NCBI GenBank assembly: GCA_910587395.1
Contig: CAJULJ010000022.1
Span: 1-43,677 of the forward strand
Source of the DNA: an uncultured Oscillospiraceae bacterium
Lineage (GTDB): Bacteria; Bacillota; Clostridia; Oscillospirales; Oscillospiraceae
Direction of reading: 5' to 3'
DNA length: 43,677 nt
The notes beneath the pieces are model-generated. The model was not told the DNA's origin. It saw nothing but the letters and a program-made list of their open reading frames with translations, and did not search any database. This document shows, in pieces, positions 7,790-14,882 of this stretch (the stretch's first letter is position 1; the number at the start of each line of letters is the position of its first letter). A program made the translations under genes and the position numbers.

Positions 7790-8662
7790 ATGGGGCAGAA
7801 AGACCCGAGACAAATCCAGGCTGAACTGGCCATGCCTTTCGCGCCGGAGGATCTGGAATGGCGGCTGCAAAAGGTGGTGGAGGCCAGAGAGCTGGGCATC
7901 GCCGTGCCCTATGTCACCAACCGGGCCATCATGTCCCGGCTGGACGATGTAGTGGGGCCGGAGAACTGGTACAACGAGTTCAAGCCCTGGCATGGCGCGG
8001 GCGGGAAGGACGCCCAGCTGTGCGGAATCTCCATCCGGTTCGGGGATGGTTGGATCACCAAATGGGACGGCGCCGAGGATTCCGACATTGAGCCCGTGAA
8101 GGGCGGCCTGTCCGACAGCATGAAGCGGGCCGCCGTCCAGTGGGGCGTCGGCCGGGTGCTGTATAACATGGATGTGGTGTTCGTGGATGTGGAAAAGCGG
8201 GGCAAGACCTGGTACATCAAGAAGGATCAGCAGGAGCGTTTGGATTACGCCTACCTCAAAATACTGGGCAAGCTGAACCTCACCCCGGCCCCGGCGGGCG
8301 GTCTGCGGCCCCAGGCGGAGCCGGAGGGCGGCGGCAAAAATCCGGCGGGCCAGGGCAAGCTGGCTGAAGCATCCAGTGGTAAGGCCGGTGGGAATCCTGC
8401 GGGCGGAAGCAAGCCAAAGGGTGCCGCCTACATCATCCGCCAGGCCCGCATCAACAAGGGCATGAATTCCGGCAGCACCCAACTGAGGCTGGAGTCCTCC
8501 AAGGGGGACAAGCTGGATGCCTTTGTCCGGGGTGAGCACCCGGAGCTGGCGGTGGGCGTCATCCTGGCCAACGTGAAGCTGGAAAAGCGGCAGCAGGACA
8601 CCATCATCTACTATATGCTGGAACAGTATGAAATCGCGGACGCCCAGCCCAAGGCGGCGTAG
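7790..8662 (+). CDS. Rad52/Rad22-like single-strand DNA annealing protein
   Basis: A 290-residue protein. The start at 7790 is preferred over 7775 because GGGAGGT sits at 7777-7783. Residues about 15-165 match the Rad52/Sak-type fold as seen in phages and mobile elements: V-P-Y-V-T-N-R-A-I-M-S-R-L-D-D-V-V-G-P-E-N-W, then D-S-D-I-E-P-V-K-G-G-L-S-D-S-M-K-R-A-A-V-Q-W-G-V-G-R-V-L-Y. A Pro/Gly/Lys-rich linker (about 165-215) joins a small C-terminal domain. Such proteins anneal complementary single strands and promote recombination of the element. It precedes an SbcC-like ATPase by 13 bp, a natural partner for recombination. Confidence 0.85.
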   Translation: MGQKDPRQIQAELAMPFAPEDLEWRLQKVVEARELGIAVPYVTNRAIMSRLDDVVGPENWYNEFKPWHGAGGKDAQLCGISIRFGDGWITKWDGAEDSDIEPVKGGLSDSMKRAAVQWGVGRVLYNMDVVFVDVEKRGKTWYIKKDQQERLDYAYLKILGKLNLTPAPAGGLRPQAEPEGGGKNPAGQGKLAEASSGKAGGNPAGGSKPKGAAYIIRQARINKGMNSGSTQLRLESSKGDKLDAFVRGEHPELAVGVILANVKLEKRQQDTIIYYMLEQYEIADAQPKAA

Positions 8663-8675
8663 AAGGGAGCTTACG

Positions 8676-10484
8676 ATGGAAAAAATCCAGAGTTTTCAGA
8701 TCACCGGCATGACCATCGCCGGGTTCAAGTCCTACGGGGAGCCCACTCAACTGGTGTTCGGCAATCCCACCGTGATCACCGGCGGAAACGGCCGGGGCAA
8801 GACCAGCATCGCCGACGCCATTGCCTTCGCCGTCACCGGCCTCCCCTTTTTCGGGGAGCGGGGTATTGACCGGCTGCACAACGAGGCCCAGCCTAATGTG
8901 TCCATCACCATGAGCTTTGTGGACGGCGGGGGCGCGGCCCATACGCTCACCCGCACCCGGCAGAAGAACCGCATGACCATCCTCTACGACAGCTATGAGA
9001 TCCGTCAGATGGACCTCAATGATATGTTCGGCGAATGCGACGTGTTCCTGTCCATTTTCAACCCCCTGTACTTCATTGAGGAGCTGGGGGAGGAGGGCAA
9101 GAACCTGCTGGAGCGACACCTGCCCCTCATTCCCCATGAGGCGGTGCTGGCCGAACTGTCCGACGCTACCCGGGCGGCCCTGGAACACGAGTCCCTGCTC
9201 TCGCCGGATGCCTGTTTGAAGCAGAAGCGGGCGGATATCCGGGAGCTGGAGGAGGGCGTCATCTACCTTCAGGGTCAGAAGGATCTGACCGACAGCCAGA
9301 GCCAGGACTGGAGCAAAACCGTGGAGGGCCTGTCCACCCGCCATGACGCGCTGAGCAGAACGCTGGAAAAATTGGAGGCCAAACGCTATGACGGCCTGGA
9401 TACCAAGACCATGGAACAGCAGCTGGTGGAGCTCAGCGCCCGCTATGAGGAGGCGGCCCGGGACGGTTCCCCGCTGGACGGGGAGATCGTGGAGCTGGAG
9501 CGGAAGCTGTCCGCCCGGAGGGCGGAGCAGTACCAGTCCCCCTACACCCAGGCCATCGCCGGGGCCAACGCCCAGCTGACGGAGCTGGCGGCGCGATTCA
9601 ACCGGGATAAGCAGTCCTTCCAGGCCTGCGTCCCCGGCGCGCCCTGTCCCACCTGCCGCCGGCTTATCACCGAGGAGGTGCTACCGGAAATCCGGGCGTC
9701 GTTGGAGCAGTCCAGCAAGGCCACCCTCGCCGCCGGCCAGGAACAGCGGGCCCAGCTCAATGAGCTGATGGAGAACGACAAGAAGGCCAAGGCGGTTTTT
9801 GAGCAGTTCCAGGCCGACGATGTGGCGAAGCTGGAACAGGAGCTAGCTGGCCTTCGGGCCAAAAAGTCCGAGGACAGTCCCGCAGACAGCCTGCGGGCCC
9901 AGATCCAGCAGCTCACCGCTGATCTGGAGTACGGCAATCTCAACGAAGTGGAGTACGCCCAATTGAAGGAGTGCCGGGAGGAACTGCGGGAGTGCGCCGC
10001 CGATTTGAAGGCCGCCCAGGCCGCGGCGGTCCAGAAGCCGGAGGATCTGGACGGGAAGATCGAGGCGGCCCAGAGGCGGATCAAGGAGCTGAAAAAGCTC
10101 ATTGCCGATGTGGCCATCTATGTGAGCGAACGGGCGAAACTGACCTTCTCTGCGCTGAAAATGAACCGGGTGGAGATTTCCCTCTATGACGTGGTGAAGT
10201 CCACCGGGGAGCGGAAGGATGCTTTCAAATTCACCTATGGCGGGCGGCGCTATGACCGGCTCTCCCTGTCCGAGAAGATCCGGGCTGGGATGGAGGTGTC
10301 CGAGCTGATGAAGCGGCTCACCGGGCGCAACTACCCGGTGTTCGTGGACAACATGGAGTCCGTGGATGATCTCAACAACGTGCGTCCCACCGGGCAGGTT
10401 ATCATGGCTAAGTGCGTCAGCGGCACGCCGCTGGCGGTGCGGCCTGTGCGGCCCATTACCATGGTGGACCAGCAGGCGGCGTAA
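8676..10484 (+). CDS. SbcC/Rad50-like SMC-family ATPase
   Basis: A 602-residue protein. The upstream in-frame ATG at 8628 is inside the previous gene; 8676 follows AAGGGAG. Walker A is G-G-N-G-R-G-K-T-S at 36-44. A central coiled coil (about 180-490) is interrupted by a zinc-hook-type C-P-T-C at C324-C327. The C-terminal lobe includes a signature-like R-L-S-L-S-E-K and a Walker B-like V-F-V-D-N-M-E with D558. This is the layout of Rad50/SbcC, but much shorter, and no SbcD/Mre11 nuclease gene adjoins. It probably processes DNA ends with the Rad52-like protein upstream. The B motif ends in D-N rather than D-E, so catalytic details may differ from canonical ATPases. Confidence 0.85.
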   Translation: MEKIQSFQITGMTIAGFKSYGEPTQLVFGNPTVITGGNGRGKTSIADAIAFAVTGLPFFGERGIDRLHNEAQPNVSITMSFVDGGGAAHTLTRTRQKNRMTILYDSYEIRQMDLNDMFGECDVFLSIFNPLYFIEELGEEGKNLLERHLPLIPHEAVLAELSDATRAALEHESLLSPDACLKQKRADIRELEEGVIYLQGQKDLTDSQSQDWSKTVEGLSTRHDALSRTLEKLEAKRYDGLDTKTMEQQLVELSARYEEAARDGSPLDGEIVELERKLSARRAEQYQSPYTQAIAGANAQLTELAARFNRDKQSFQACVPGAPCPTCRRLITEEVLPEIRASLEQSSKATLAAGQEQRAQLNELMENDKKAKAVFEQFQADDVAKLEQELAGLRAKKSEDSPADSLRAQIQQLTADLEYGNLNEVEYAQLKECREELRECAADLKAAQAAAVQKPEDLDGKIEAAQRRIKELKKLIADVAIYVSERAKLTFSALKMNRVEISLYDVVKSTGERKDAFKFTYGGRRYDRLSLSEKIRAGMEVSELMKRLTGRNYPVFVDNMESVDDLNNVRPTGQVIMAKCVSGTPLAVRPVRPITMVDQQAA

Positions 10485-10500
10485 TAGGAGGCGATGCCGC

Positions 10501-11571
10501 TTGGCCGTGAAGCAGTATGACAAAATCCCCATTGTGGACGCGGCCAGACGGTGCGGCATTGCCTTGGATTCCCGGACGCTGCGGCGCCGGGAGGTGGAGG
10601 CCACCTGCCCCTTCTGCCACGACCATGGGCCGGGGAAGTACCACCTCAGCCTGAACACCGCCACCGACCAGTACCGCTGTACCCTGTGCGGGGCCCACGG
10701 CAACAGCGTGACGCTGTACGCCCGGCTCATGGGTGTGTCCAACCGAGAGGCATACCACGCGCTGGCCCGGGAGGGCAAGGTCTATCCCATGCCCCGGCGG
10801 GAAGCGACCCATGAAGATGCCGAACGCCGGCCCCTGCCCTTGGAGCGGCGGCACGAGGCCTATACCGCCATGCTGGACCACCTGACGCTGTTGGACCGGC
10901 ACCGGGATAACCTGCTGGAGCGGGGGCTGTCCGGGGAGCGCATTGCGCGAAACCAGTACCGCAGTATGCCGGAAACGGATGCGGGGCGGCGGCTGTTGGC
11001 CGCCCTGCTCCGCTCCTGCGGCCATGAGCTGCTGGGTCTGCCGGGATTCCGTACCTATTACGGCGAGTGGACGCTCAGTGGGCCGAAGGGGTTCCTGATC
11101 CCCGTCCGCAACAAGGACGGTATGATCCAGGGCATGAAGATCCGCCTGGACGACGCGGACAAGCCCAATCGGAAATACCGCTGGCTGTCCAGCCGGGATA
11201 TGCCCAACGGCACCCGCAGCTACTCCTATATCCACGTCACCGGCGACGCCACCCAAAAGCGGGCCTTCCTCACGGAGGGTCCGCTGAAGGGGGACGTGGC
11301 CAGCTATCTGGCCCACGACGCGCTGTTCGTGTGCGTAGGCGGGGTGAACGCCATCCGCGGGCTGAAGGACACGCTGAAAGGCCTGGGCGTCACCCAGGTG
11401 GTGGAGGCTATGGACATGGACCAGCTGACCAACCCCAACGTCCGCGATGCCATACAGGCCATGCGGCGGGAAGTACAGGCCATCAAGGGCCTAAAATACA
11501 TAAAATACACATGGGACCCGGCCTATAAGGGGGTAGATGACTATTTCCTGAGCCGGGTGGCGGCCATGTAG
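10501..11571 (+). CDS. Primase-like protein: CHC2 zinc finger plus Toprim/DUF3854-like domain
   Basis: A 356-residue protein starting at TTG 10501, nine bases after AGGAGG (10487-10492); no ATG in frame fits. The N-terminus carries a DnaG-type zinc finger: C36-x2-C39, then C60-x2-C63 in C-T-L-C-G-A-H-G-N. The C-terminal part has a Toprim-like E-G-P-L-K-G-D and an acidic D-M-D motif, similar to the DUF3854 domain common in ICE and plasmid primases. It would lay down primers for element replication. It lies 17 bp after the SbcC-like gene and continues the recombination/replication theme. The catalytic primase core is compact, so it may need a partner helicase not seen here. Confidence 0.8.
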   Translation: MAVKQYDKIPIVDAARRCGIALDSRTLRRREVEATCPFCHDHGPGKYHLSLNTATDQYRCTLCGAHGNSVTLYARLMGVSNREAYHALAREGKVYPMPRREATHEDAERRPLPLERRHEAYTAMLDHLTLLDRHRDNLLERGLSGERIARNQYRSMPETDAGRRLLAALLRSCGHELLGLPGFRTYYGEWTLSGPKGFLIPVRNKDGMIQGMKIRLDDADKPNRKYRWLSSRDMPNGTRSYSYIHVTGDATQKRAFLTEGPLKGDVASYLAHDALFVCVGGVNAIRGLKDTLKGLGVTQVVEAMDMDQLTNPNVRDAIQAMRREVQAIKGLKYIKYTWDPAYKGVDDYFLSRVAAM

Positions 11572-11582
11572 AAAGAGGGAAA

Positions 11583-12203
11583 ATGATGGACAGGACAATG
11601 GTAAAGGTGACCTGCATCGCGGATAGGATCAAGTTCCGAACGATCCGGCGCGGGTGTGAGGCTTTGGACGGGATCACTGTATCCCGCAGCGTATTCGAGG
11701 ATCTGGAGGCACACGGATATGCCGCGCAGAACGGGTTCAATTCCTTTGCAGTATTTCGTCGGGACGGCTTTCGCGGAACTGTAAGCATCCGGCTCGCGTG
11801 GCTGAACTGCTGCGGGCATCGGCTGTCCGGCTGGGAAGAATGTGTGATATTGGATTATGAGAAATTGATGGCGTTTGTGCGGGACAGCGCCGTCCCCAAC
11901 GGGCCAAAGGAGTGGCGGGGGCTATCCGTGGTGCCCCGCACGCCCCAGCCCCGGCTGGTCTTTCGCTGCGATGAGCGGCTTCGGGAATGCCTGGACAATA
12001 AACTCGTCCGGCACAAGCTGGCAAAATTCCTGGGGGACAATTTCCGGTGGCCCAGATCTGAGCGGGTCGAATTCTACACCGACTTTGTGCCGTACAGCTT
12101 TTTCTTCCAGGAGTATTGCAATGGAAAACCTGCCATGTGCGGCGGCTTGATCCTCCATGGACAAGAGAATATGGAGAAGGCGTATTACTCTATCCATACT
12201 TAA
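11583..12203 (+). CDS. Unknown protein
   Basis: About 206 residues from the ATG at 11583 (a second ATG follows at 11586) after GAAAGAGGG. It has no recognised domain, no signal peptide and no membrane segment. Codon use is less biased than in the neighbours. It is separated from the primase-like gene by 11 bp and from the next gene by 12 bp, so it belongs to the operon. Confidence 0.65.
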   Translation: MMDRTMVKVTCIADRIKFRTIRRGCEALDGITVSRSVFEDLEAHGYAAQNGFNSFAVFRRDGFRGTVSIRLAWLNCCGHRLSGWEECVILDYEKLMAFVRDSAVPNGPKEWRGLSVVPRTPQPRLVFRCDERLRECLDNKLVRHKLAKFLGDNFRWPRSERVEFYTDFVPYSFFFQEYCNGKPAMCGGLILHGQENMEKAYYSIHT

Positions 12204-12215
12204 CAAGAAAGGGAC

Positions 12216-13199
12216 ATGAAAATGGATAACGTATTTGATATGCACGATTTCATCGGCACGTCCCAGGGCGATGAAGCCCATATGCTGGGCAAGTTCCTCT
12301 ACTTTTCCCTGGCGAACCTGCTGGTGGACAAGGCGGAACTGTCCAGGCTGTGCGAGGACATGGGCATTCCCTATTCCGGCGGCACCCGGCTGTCTGTGGG
12401 GGACGCTTTCCGCTCCGCCACCGGCGATATCCGGGAGCGCGTCCCCGTGACCGTCATGGGGGAGACCAACATCTATCTGGCCTACTGCCGGGACAATAAG
12501 CGCACCAGTACCGAGATCTTGTCCCGGGAACTGGTGAAGGAGACGCTGAACCAGCGAACCAATAACTACGAGAAGCTGGCCAACATCAGCTACGACAAGA
12601 GGGACGGCGTATTCCGGGCGGAGAACCTGGTGCCGGATGACGCCATCGACGTGGCCGCCTGCTGCCGGAAAGCGGAGGAGCTGTTTGAGCTCTACCAGCA
12701 GTGTGCCAACCGCAAGCAGATCGAGACCATCTGCGTCAACTACCTGCGGGGGCTGGAGGCCACCAAGCTGAGCATTTCCGGGCATATGTACTTTGTGCCC
12801 CGCACCCACATGGACAAGGTGGATCTGTTCGAGGACTTCATCGGCCTGCTGGGCGGGCTCAACCGCAGGGAGACGCCGCTCATGGTGAACAGCTTTTTCA
12901 TCATCGACGATGAGAAGCAGCGTTCTAAAATGACCGAGGAATTCTACGCGGCGGTGAAGAAGGAGATCGCAACCTACCAGGAGCGGGCGGACTACCTCAT
13001 CAAGTCCGGCAGCCAGAGCCCGGCGGTGATGGAGCGCTGGGTGCTGAAGATCCAGGCGCTGGAGGAGAAAAAGAAACACTATGAGGGTGTCCTCCGCCGG
13101 GAGTTGGATGGATTGGACGATGAATTTGCCACGCTGAAATTCTTGGGGCAGGAACTCCAGACACGGGCACAGAGCATTCGGTTTCAAAAGGCGGCATAA
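12216..13199 (+). CDS. DUF6744-like protein of mobile elements
   Basis: A 327-residue soluble protein with AAAGGGA before the ATG at 12216. Features are an N-terminal helical segment, a central region with T-H-M-D-K-V-D-L-F-E and a helical C-terminus (K-K-K-H-Y-E-G-V-L-R-R-E-L). I associate this layout with DUF6744, a family found in Firmicutes ICEs, but with limited certainty. It is the last gene of the operon; decayed transposase DNA follows. Confidence 0.6.
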   Translation: MKMDNVFDMHDFIGTSQGDEAHMLGKFLYFSLANLLVDKAELSRLCEDMGIPYSGGTRLSVGDAFRSATGDIRERVPVTVMGETNIYLAYCRDNKRTSTEILSRELVKETLNQRTNNYEKLANISYDKRDGVFRAENLVPDDAIDVAACCRKAEELFELYQQCANRKQIETICVNYLRGLEATKLSISGHMYFVPRTHMDKVDLFEDFIGLLGGLNRRETPLMVNSFFIIDDEKQRSKMTEEFYAAVKKEIATYQERADYLIKSGSQSPAVMERWVLKIQALEEKKKHYEGVLRRELDGLDDEFATLKFLGQELQTRAQSIRFQKAA

Positions 13200-13203
13200 A
13201 AGC

Positions 13204-13230
13204 ATTATTAAATCGTAAGAACTTAATAAT
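13204..13230. repeat. AT-rich inverted repeat after the last operon gene
   Basis: ATTATTAA at 13204-13211 and TTAATAAT at 13223-13230 form perfect 8-bp arms with an 11-base loop, just after the DUF6744-like stop. There is no T-run, so it is a weak terminator at best; it may also mark the border of the decayed mobile DNA that follows. Confidence 0.4.
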
Positions 13231-13349
13231 CATCAGCGTCAAAACGTAGATAGCTGAACCTTCTTTGTTCGTGCCGGTTCCTTCCAAATGCCCTTGAACC
13301 TTGGTTTTAGGCAGGAATGGACAGGGCTACATTCAGCCGCAACCGAACT

Positions 13350-13392
13350 GTGGGAATGTGGGAAACCGCGCGGCGGTTTCTCACATTCCCAC
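13350..13392. repeat. Long near-perfect hairpin at the 3' side of the IS110 remnant
   Basis: Two 20-base arms (13350-13369 and 13373-13392) are complementary except for one mismatch, with a 3-base loop. There is no T-run on either side, so it does not look like a simple terminator. It lies beyond the 3' end of the decayed IS110-type transposase on the - strand. Confidence 0.7.
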
Positions 13393-13399
13393 AAGTGTT

Positions 13400-13740
13400 C
13401 TGTCATCATGCCCCAAAGGAAGCAGGCCAGTTCTTTGGCAACGGCGGTTTTGGCGATATTGTGTTTGGAGCACAGGGCAATGTGGTCAAACTTGCGCCGG
13501 AGGCGTTCGTTAGCCTTATCGGCATAGTCCACGATCTGCGCTGGACAGCCGGCTTCCGGATCTTCAGCGCCACGGATTTCTTACCCACAACGCCCCGGCC
13601 ATACTGCTGGGCCGCTTCAACGAGAAGCCTGCGCAGATGGGAGTTCACCGCTTTTGTAATGCCGGTGTGCTACTGCTTCTCTCCGCTGGAGTTTTCCCTG
13701 GCACAAGGCCAAAGTAGAACGCGAACTGCTGTGCAGCGGC
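13400..13740 (-). pseudogene. IS110-family transposase remnant (C-terminal part, frameshifted)
   Basis: The - strand encodes pieces of an IS110/IS116 transposase spread over three frames: Q-F-A-F-Y-F-G-L-V-P (about 13696-13725), H-T-G-I-T-K-A-V-N-S-H-L-R-R-L-L-V-E-A-A-Q (about 13600-13660), and K-T-A-V-A-K-E-L-A-C-F-L-W-G-M-M (about 13405-13455). In IS110 proteins these occur in this order in one frame, around the catalytic C-terminal domain. At least one stop and two frame changes interrupt it, and the N-terminal DEDD domain is absent. It is an inactive relic. Confidence 0.8.
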
Positions 13741-13768
13741 CTGTCCAGCGGAGATCTAGACAGGCCGC
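13736..13768. repeat. 10-bp perfect inverted repeat
   Basis: GCGGCCTGTC at 13736-13745 and GACAGGCCGC at 13759-13768 with a 13-base spacer, immediately upstream (on the - strand) of the recognisable IS110 remnant. It could be a terminator of earlier genes, without a T-run, or a recombination scar. Confidence 0.5.
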
Positions 13769-13796
13769 AAAACATGAAATGGGGAAGGTGCTAAAC

Positions 13797-14102
13797 TTAT
13801 TGCTTTAGGCCCGCTGTATTGATCCAATCTGCTTCAGCAAAGGTGATGTCCATGCTATCAATCAAATTATCAAATTCGGATTGTGAAAGCGGGCCATATA
13901 CTCCGGTTGAATCAACATCTACGATGTAAAAAGAAATTTCCAAATCTAAACTATTTGATTCAGACTTTTGCTTTGCAAAAATATGTTCACTATTCCAGGC
14001 AATTTTGGAAGCATAAGGTTCAACAACCGAATCACCCCCCTATGGCAAAAGAACACCAGCGATAGAGATTGATGAGGTGCAGTGCTTGTATGAAATCAAA
14101 TC
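13797..14102 (-). pseudogene. Broken DUF3997-like gene fragment
   Basis: On the - strand, one frame reads from about 14102 to the TAA at 13797-13799 with an in-frame TAG at 14038-14040. The reading continues sensibly across the TAG (I-A-G-V-L-L-P, stop, G-G-D-S-V-V-E-P-Y-A-S-K-I-A-W-N-S-E-H-I-F-A-K-Q, later F-Y-I-V-D-V-D-S-T-G-V-Y-G-P-L-S). This resembles DUF3997 proteins, small lipoproteins with a Y-I-I-D-...-V-Y-G-P-L motif. A further TAA at 14103-14105 closes the frame upstream, and no start codon with a ribosome site exists, so only the C-terminal half remains. Confidence 0.6.
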
Positions 14103-14171
14103 TTATTGGCAAAGTACTTCGATAAAACTCCAAATTCCTAGCCAGTAAAACCTTGAGCTATATGCATAAAC

Positions 14172-14212
14172 ATAAAGCAGAGGAGTCTAAACATTAGGCT
14201 CCTCTGCTTTAT
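14172..14212. terminator. Strong palindrome, possible bidirectional terminator
   Basis: ATAAAGCAGAGGAG at 14172-14185 pairs with CTCCTCTGCTTTAT at 14199-14212, and the inner bases extend the stem to about 19 bp with a 3-base loop. Only short T stretches follow, so termination strength is uncertain. It lies about 70 bp upstream (in - strand terms) of the broken DUF3997-like fragment. Confidence 0.55.
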
Positions 14213-14276
14213 AACATCAAAAATTAGAACGTAAGCGTAAACCCTCCCAACGTTGTAAACAGACAATAAAAGTATA

Positions 14277-14332
14277 CCAATTTTCGCCACGCTCACTGGG
14301 CCATTTCCCGCCAACTGAGCCAATTCTCGCCA
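14277..14332. repeat. Three 13-bp direct repeats, consensus CCAWTTYYCGCCA
   Basis: Copies at 14277-14289, 14301-14313 and 14320-14332 (spacing 24 and 19 bp). Short repeated blocks of this kind are typical of the ends of IS21-family elements, where they bind transposase. No istA or istB reading frame is left nearby, so this is probably an orphan end. Confidence 0.5.
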
Positions 14333-14384
14333 GTTAAGGGATACCAATCAAAAAAACGCAATTTTACAGAACAGTCATCTAAAA

Positions 14385-14432
14385 CCTCACAAAATCGGTT
14401 GAATATCCCTGTATTTAACCGATTTTGTGAGG
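14385..14432. repeat. Perfect 16-bp inverted repeat
   Basis: CCTCACAAAATCGGTT at 14385-14400 and its exact reverse complement at 14417-14432, separated by 16 bases. No T-run follows. It may be a recombination or transposon end or a former operator. Confidence 0.65.
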
Positions 14433-14578
14433 TGCCACAGCGCCGCAGCGCTGTGCATTCCCCTGCCAGACGGCTGGTATACTCTCTGGCGGATTTTGGC
14501 CCCTTTTGCGTGTCTGCTTACAAACGTCTTGCACCAGGTAGAGCGGAGTACGAAAAGTAAGCGTCAAATCAACCAGCC

Positions 14579-14620
14579 AAAAAAGAGCCGCAGCGTTGAG
14601 GGGAATCAGCGCTGCGGCTC
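14579..14620 (-). terminator. Rho-independent terminator for the - strand
   Basis: GAGCCGCAGCG at 14585-14595 pairs perfectly with CGCTGCGGCTC at 14610-14620 (11 bp). On the - strand the stem is followed by six T (A-run at 14579-14584). It lies downstream of the IS66 remnant and of the secreted GH31 operon, whose last gene ends at 14873, so it can stop that transcript. Confidence 0.75.
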
Positions 14621-14624
14621 GAAA

Positions 14625-14882
14625 GCATTATTTAGTTGTACAGGACTCAGGCGCATTAGCCGGGAGCAGTGGCACAGCCCAACCCTCCACGGTACGATTC
14701 ATCGTTGGAGCAGTTTCCAAAACCCGGGTCAGATGGCGGAAGGGCTCCAGCTCCGTTTTCTTGGCTGTCTCAATCAGGCACCGCGCTGGCCTGGTCGCCC
14801 AGCGGAGTGTTGGCAAAGAGGAAGTTCTTGCGACCGATTACGAAGGGCCTGATGCTGCGCTCTACTTGGCCACTATTTAAGT
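14625..14882 (-). pseudogene. IS66-family transposase remnant (C-terminal tail)
   Basis: The - strand reads N-S-G-Q-V-E-R-S-I-R-P-F-V-I-G-R-K-N-F-L-F-A-N-T-P-L-G-D in one frame, then shifts frame to A-R-C-L-I-E-T-A-K-K-T-E-L-E-P-F-R-H-L-T and continues to L-L-P-A-N-A-P-E. These are the conserved C-terminal blocks of IS66 TnpC transposases (E-R-x-I-R-P-x-V-I-G-R-K-N-x-L-F; L-I-E-T-A-K-x-N-G-L-x-P). The catalytic DDE core and the tnpA/tnpB partners are absent. Its 5' edge overlaps the stop codon of the GH31 gene at 14873, so the remnant abuts the cargo exactly. Confidence 0.8.

Noticed and set aside
14427..14880. + strand open frames in the IS66 remnant
   Set aside because: They are antisense to the recognisable IS66 transposase blocks on the - strand.
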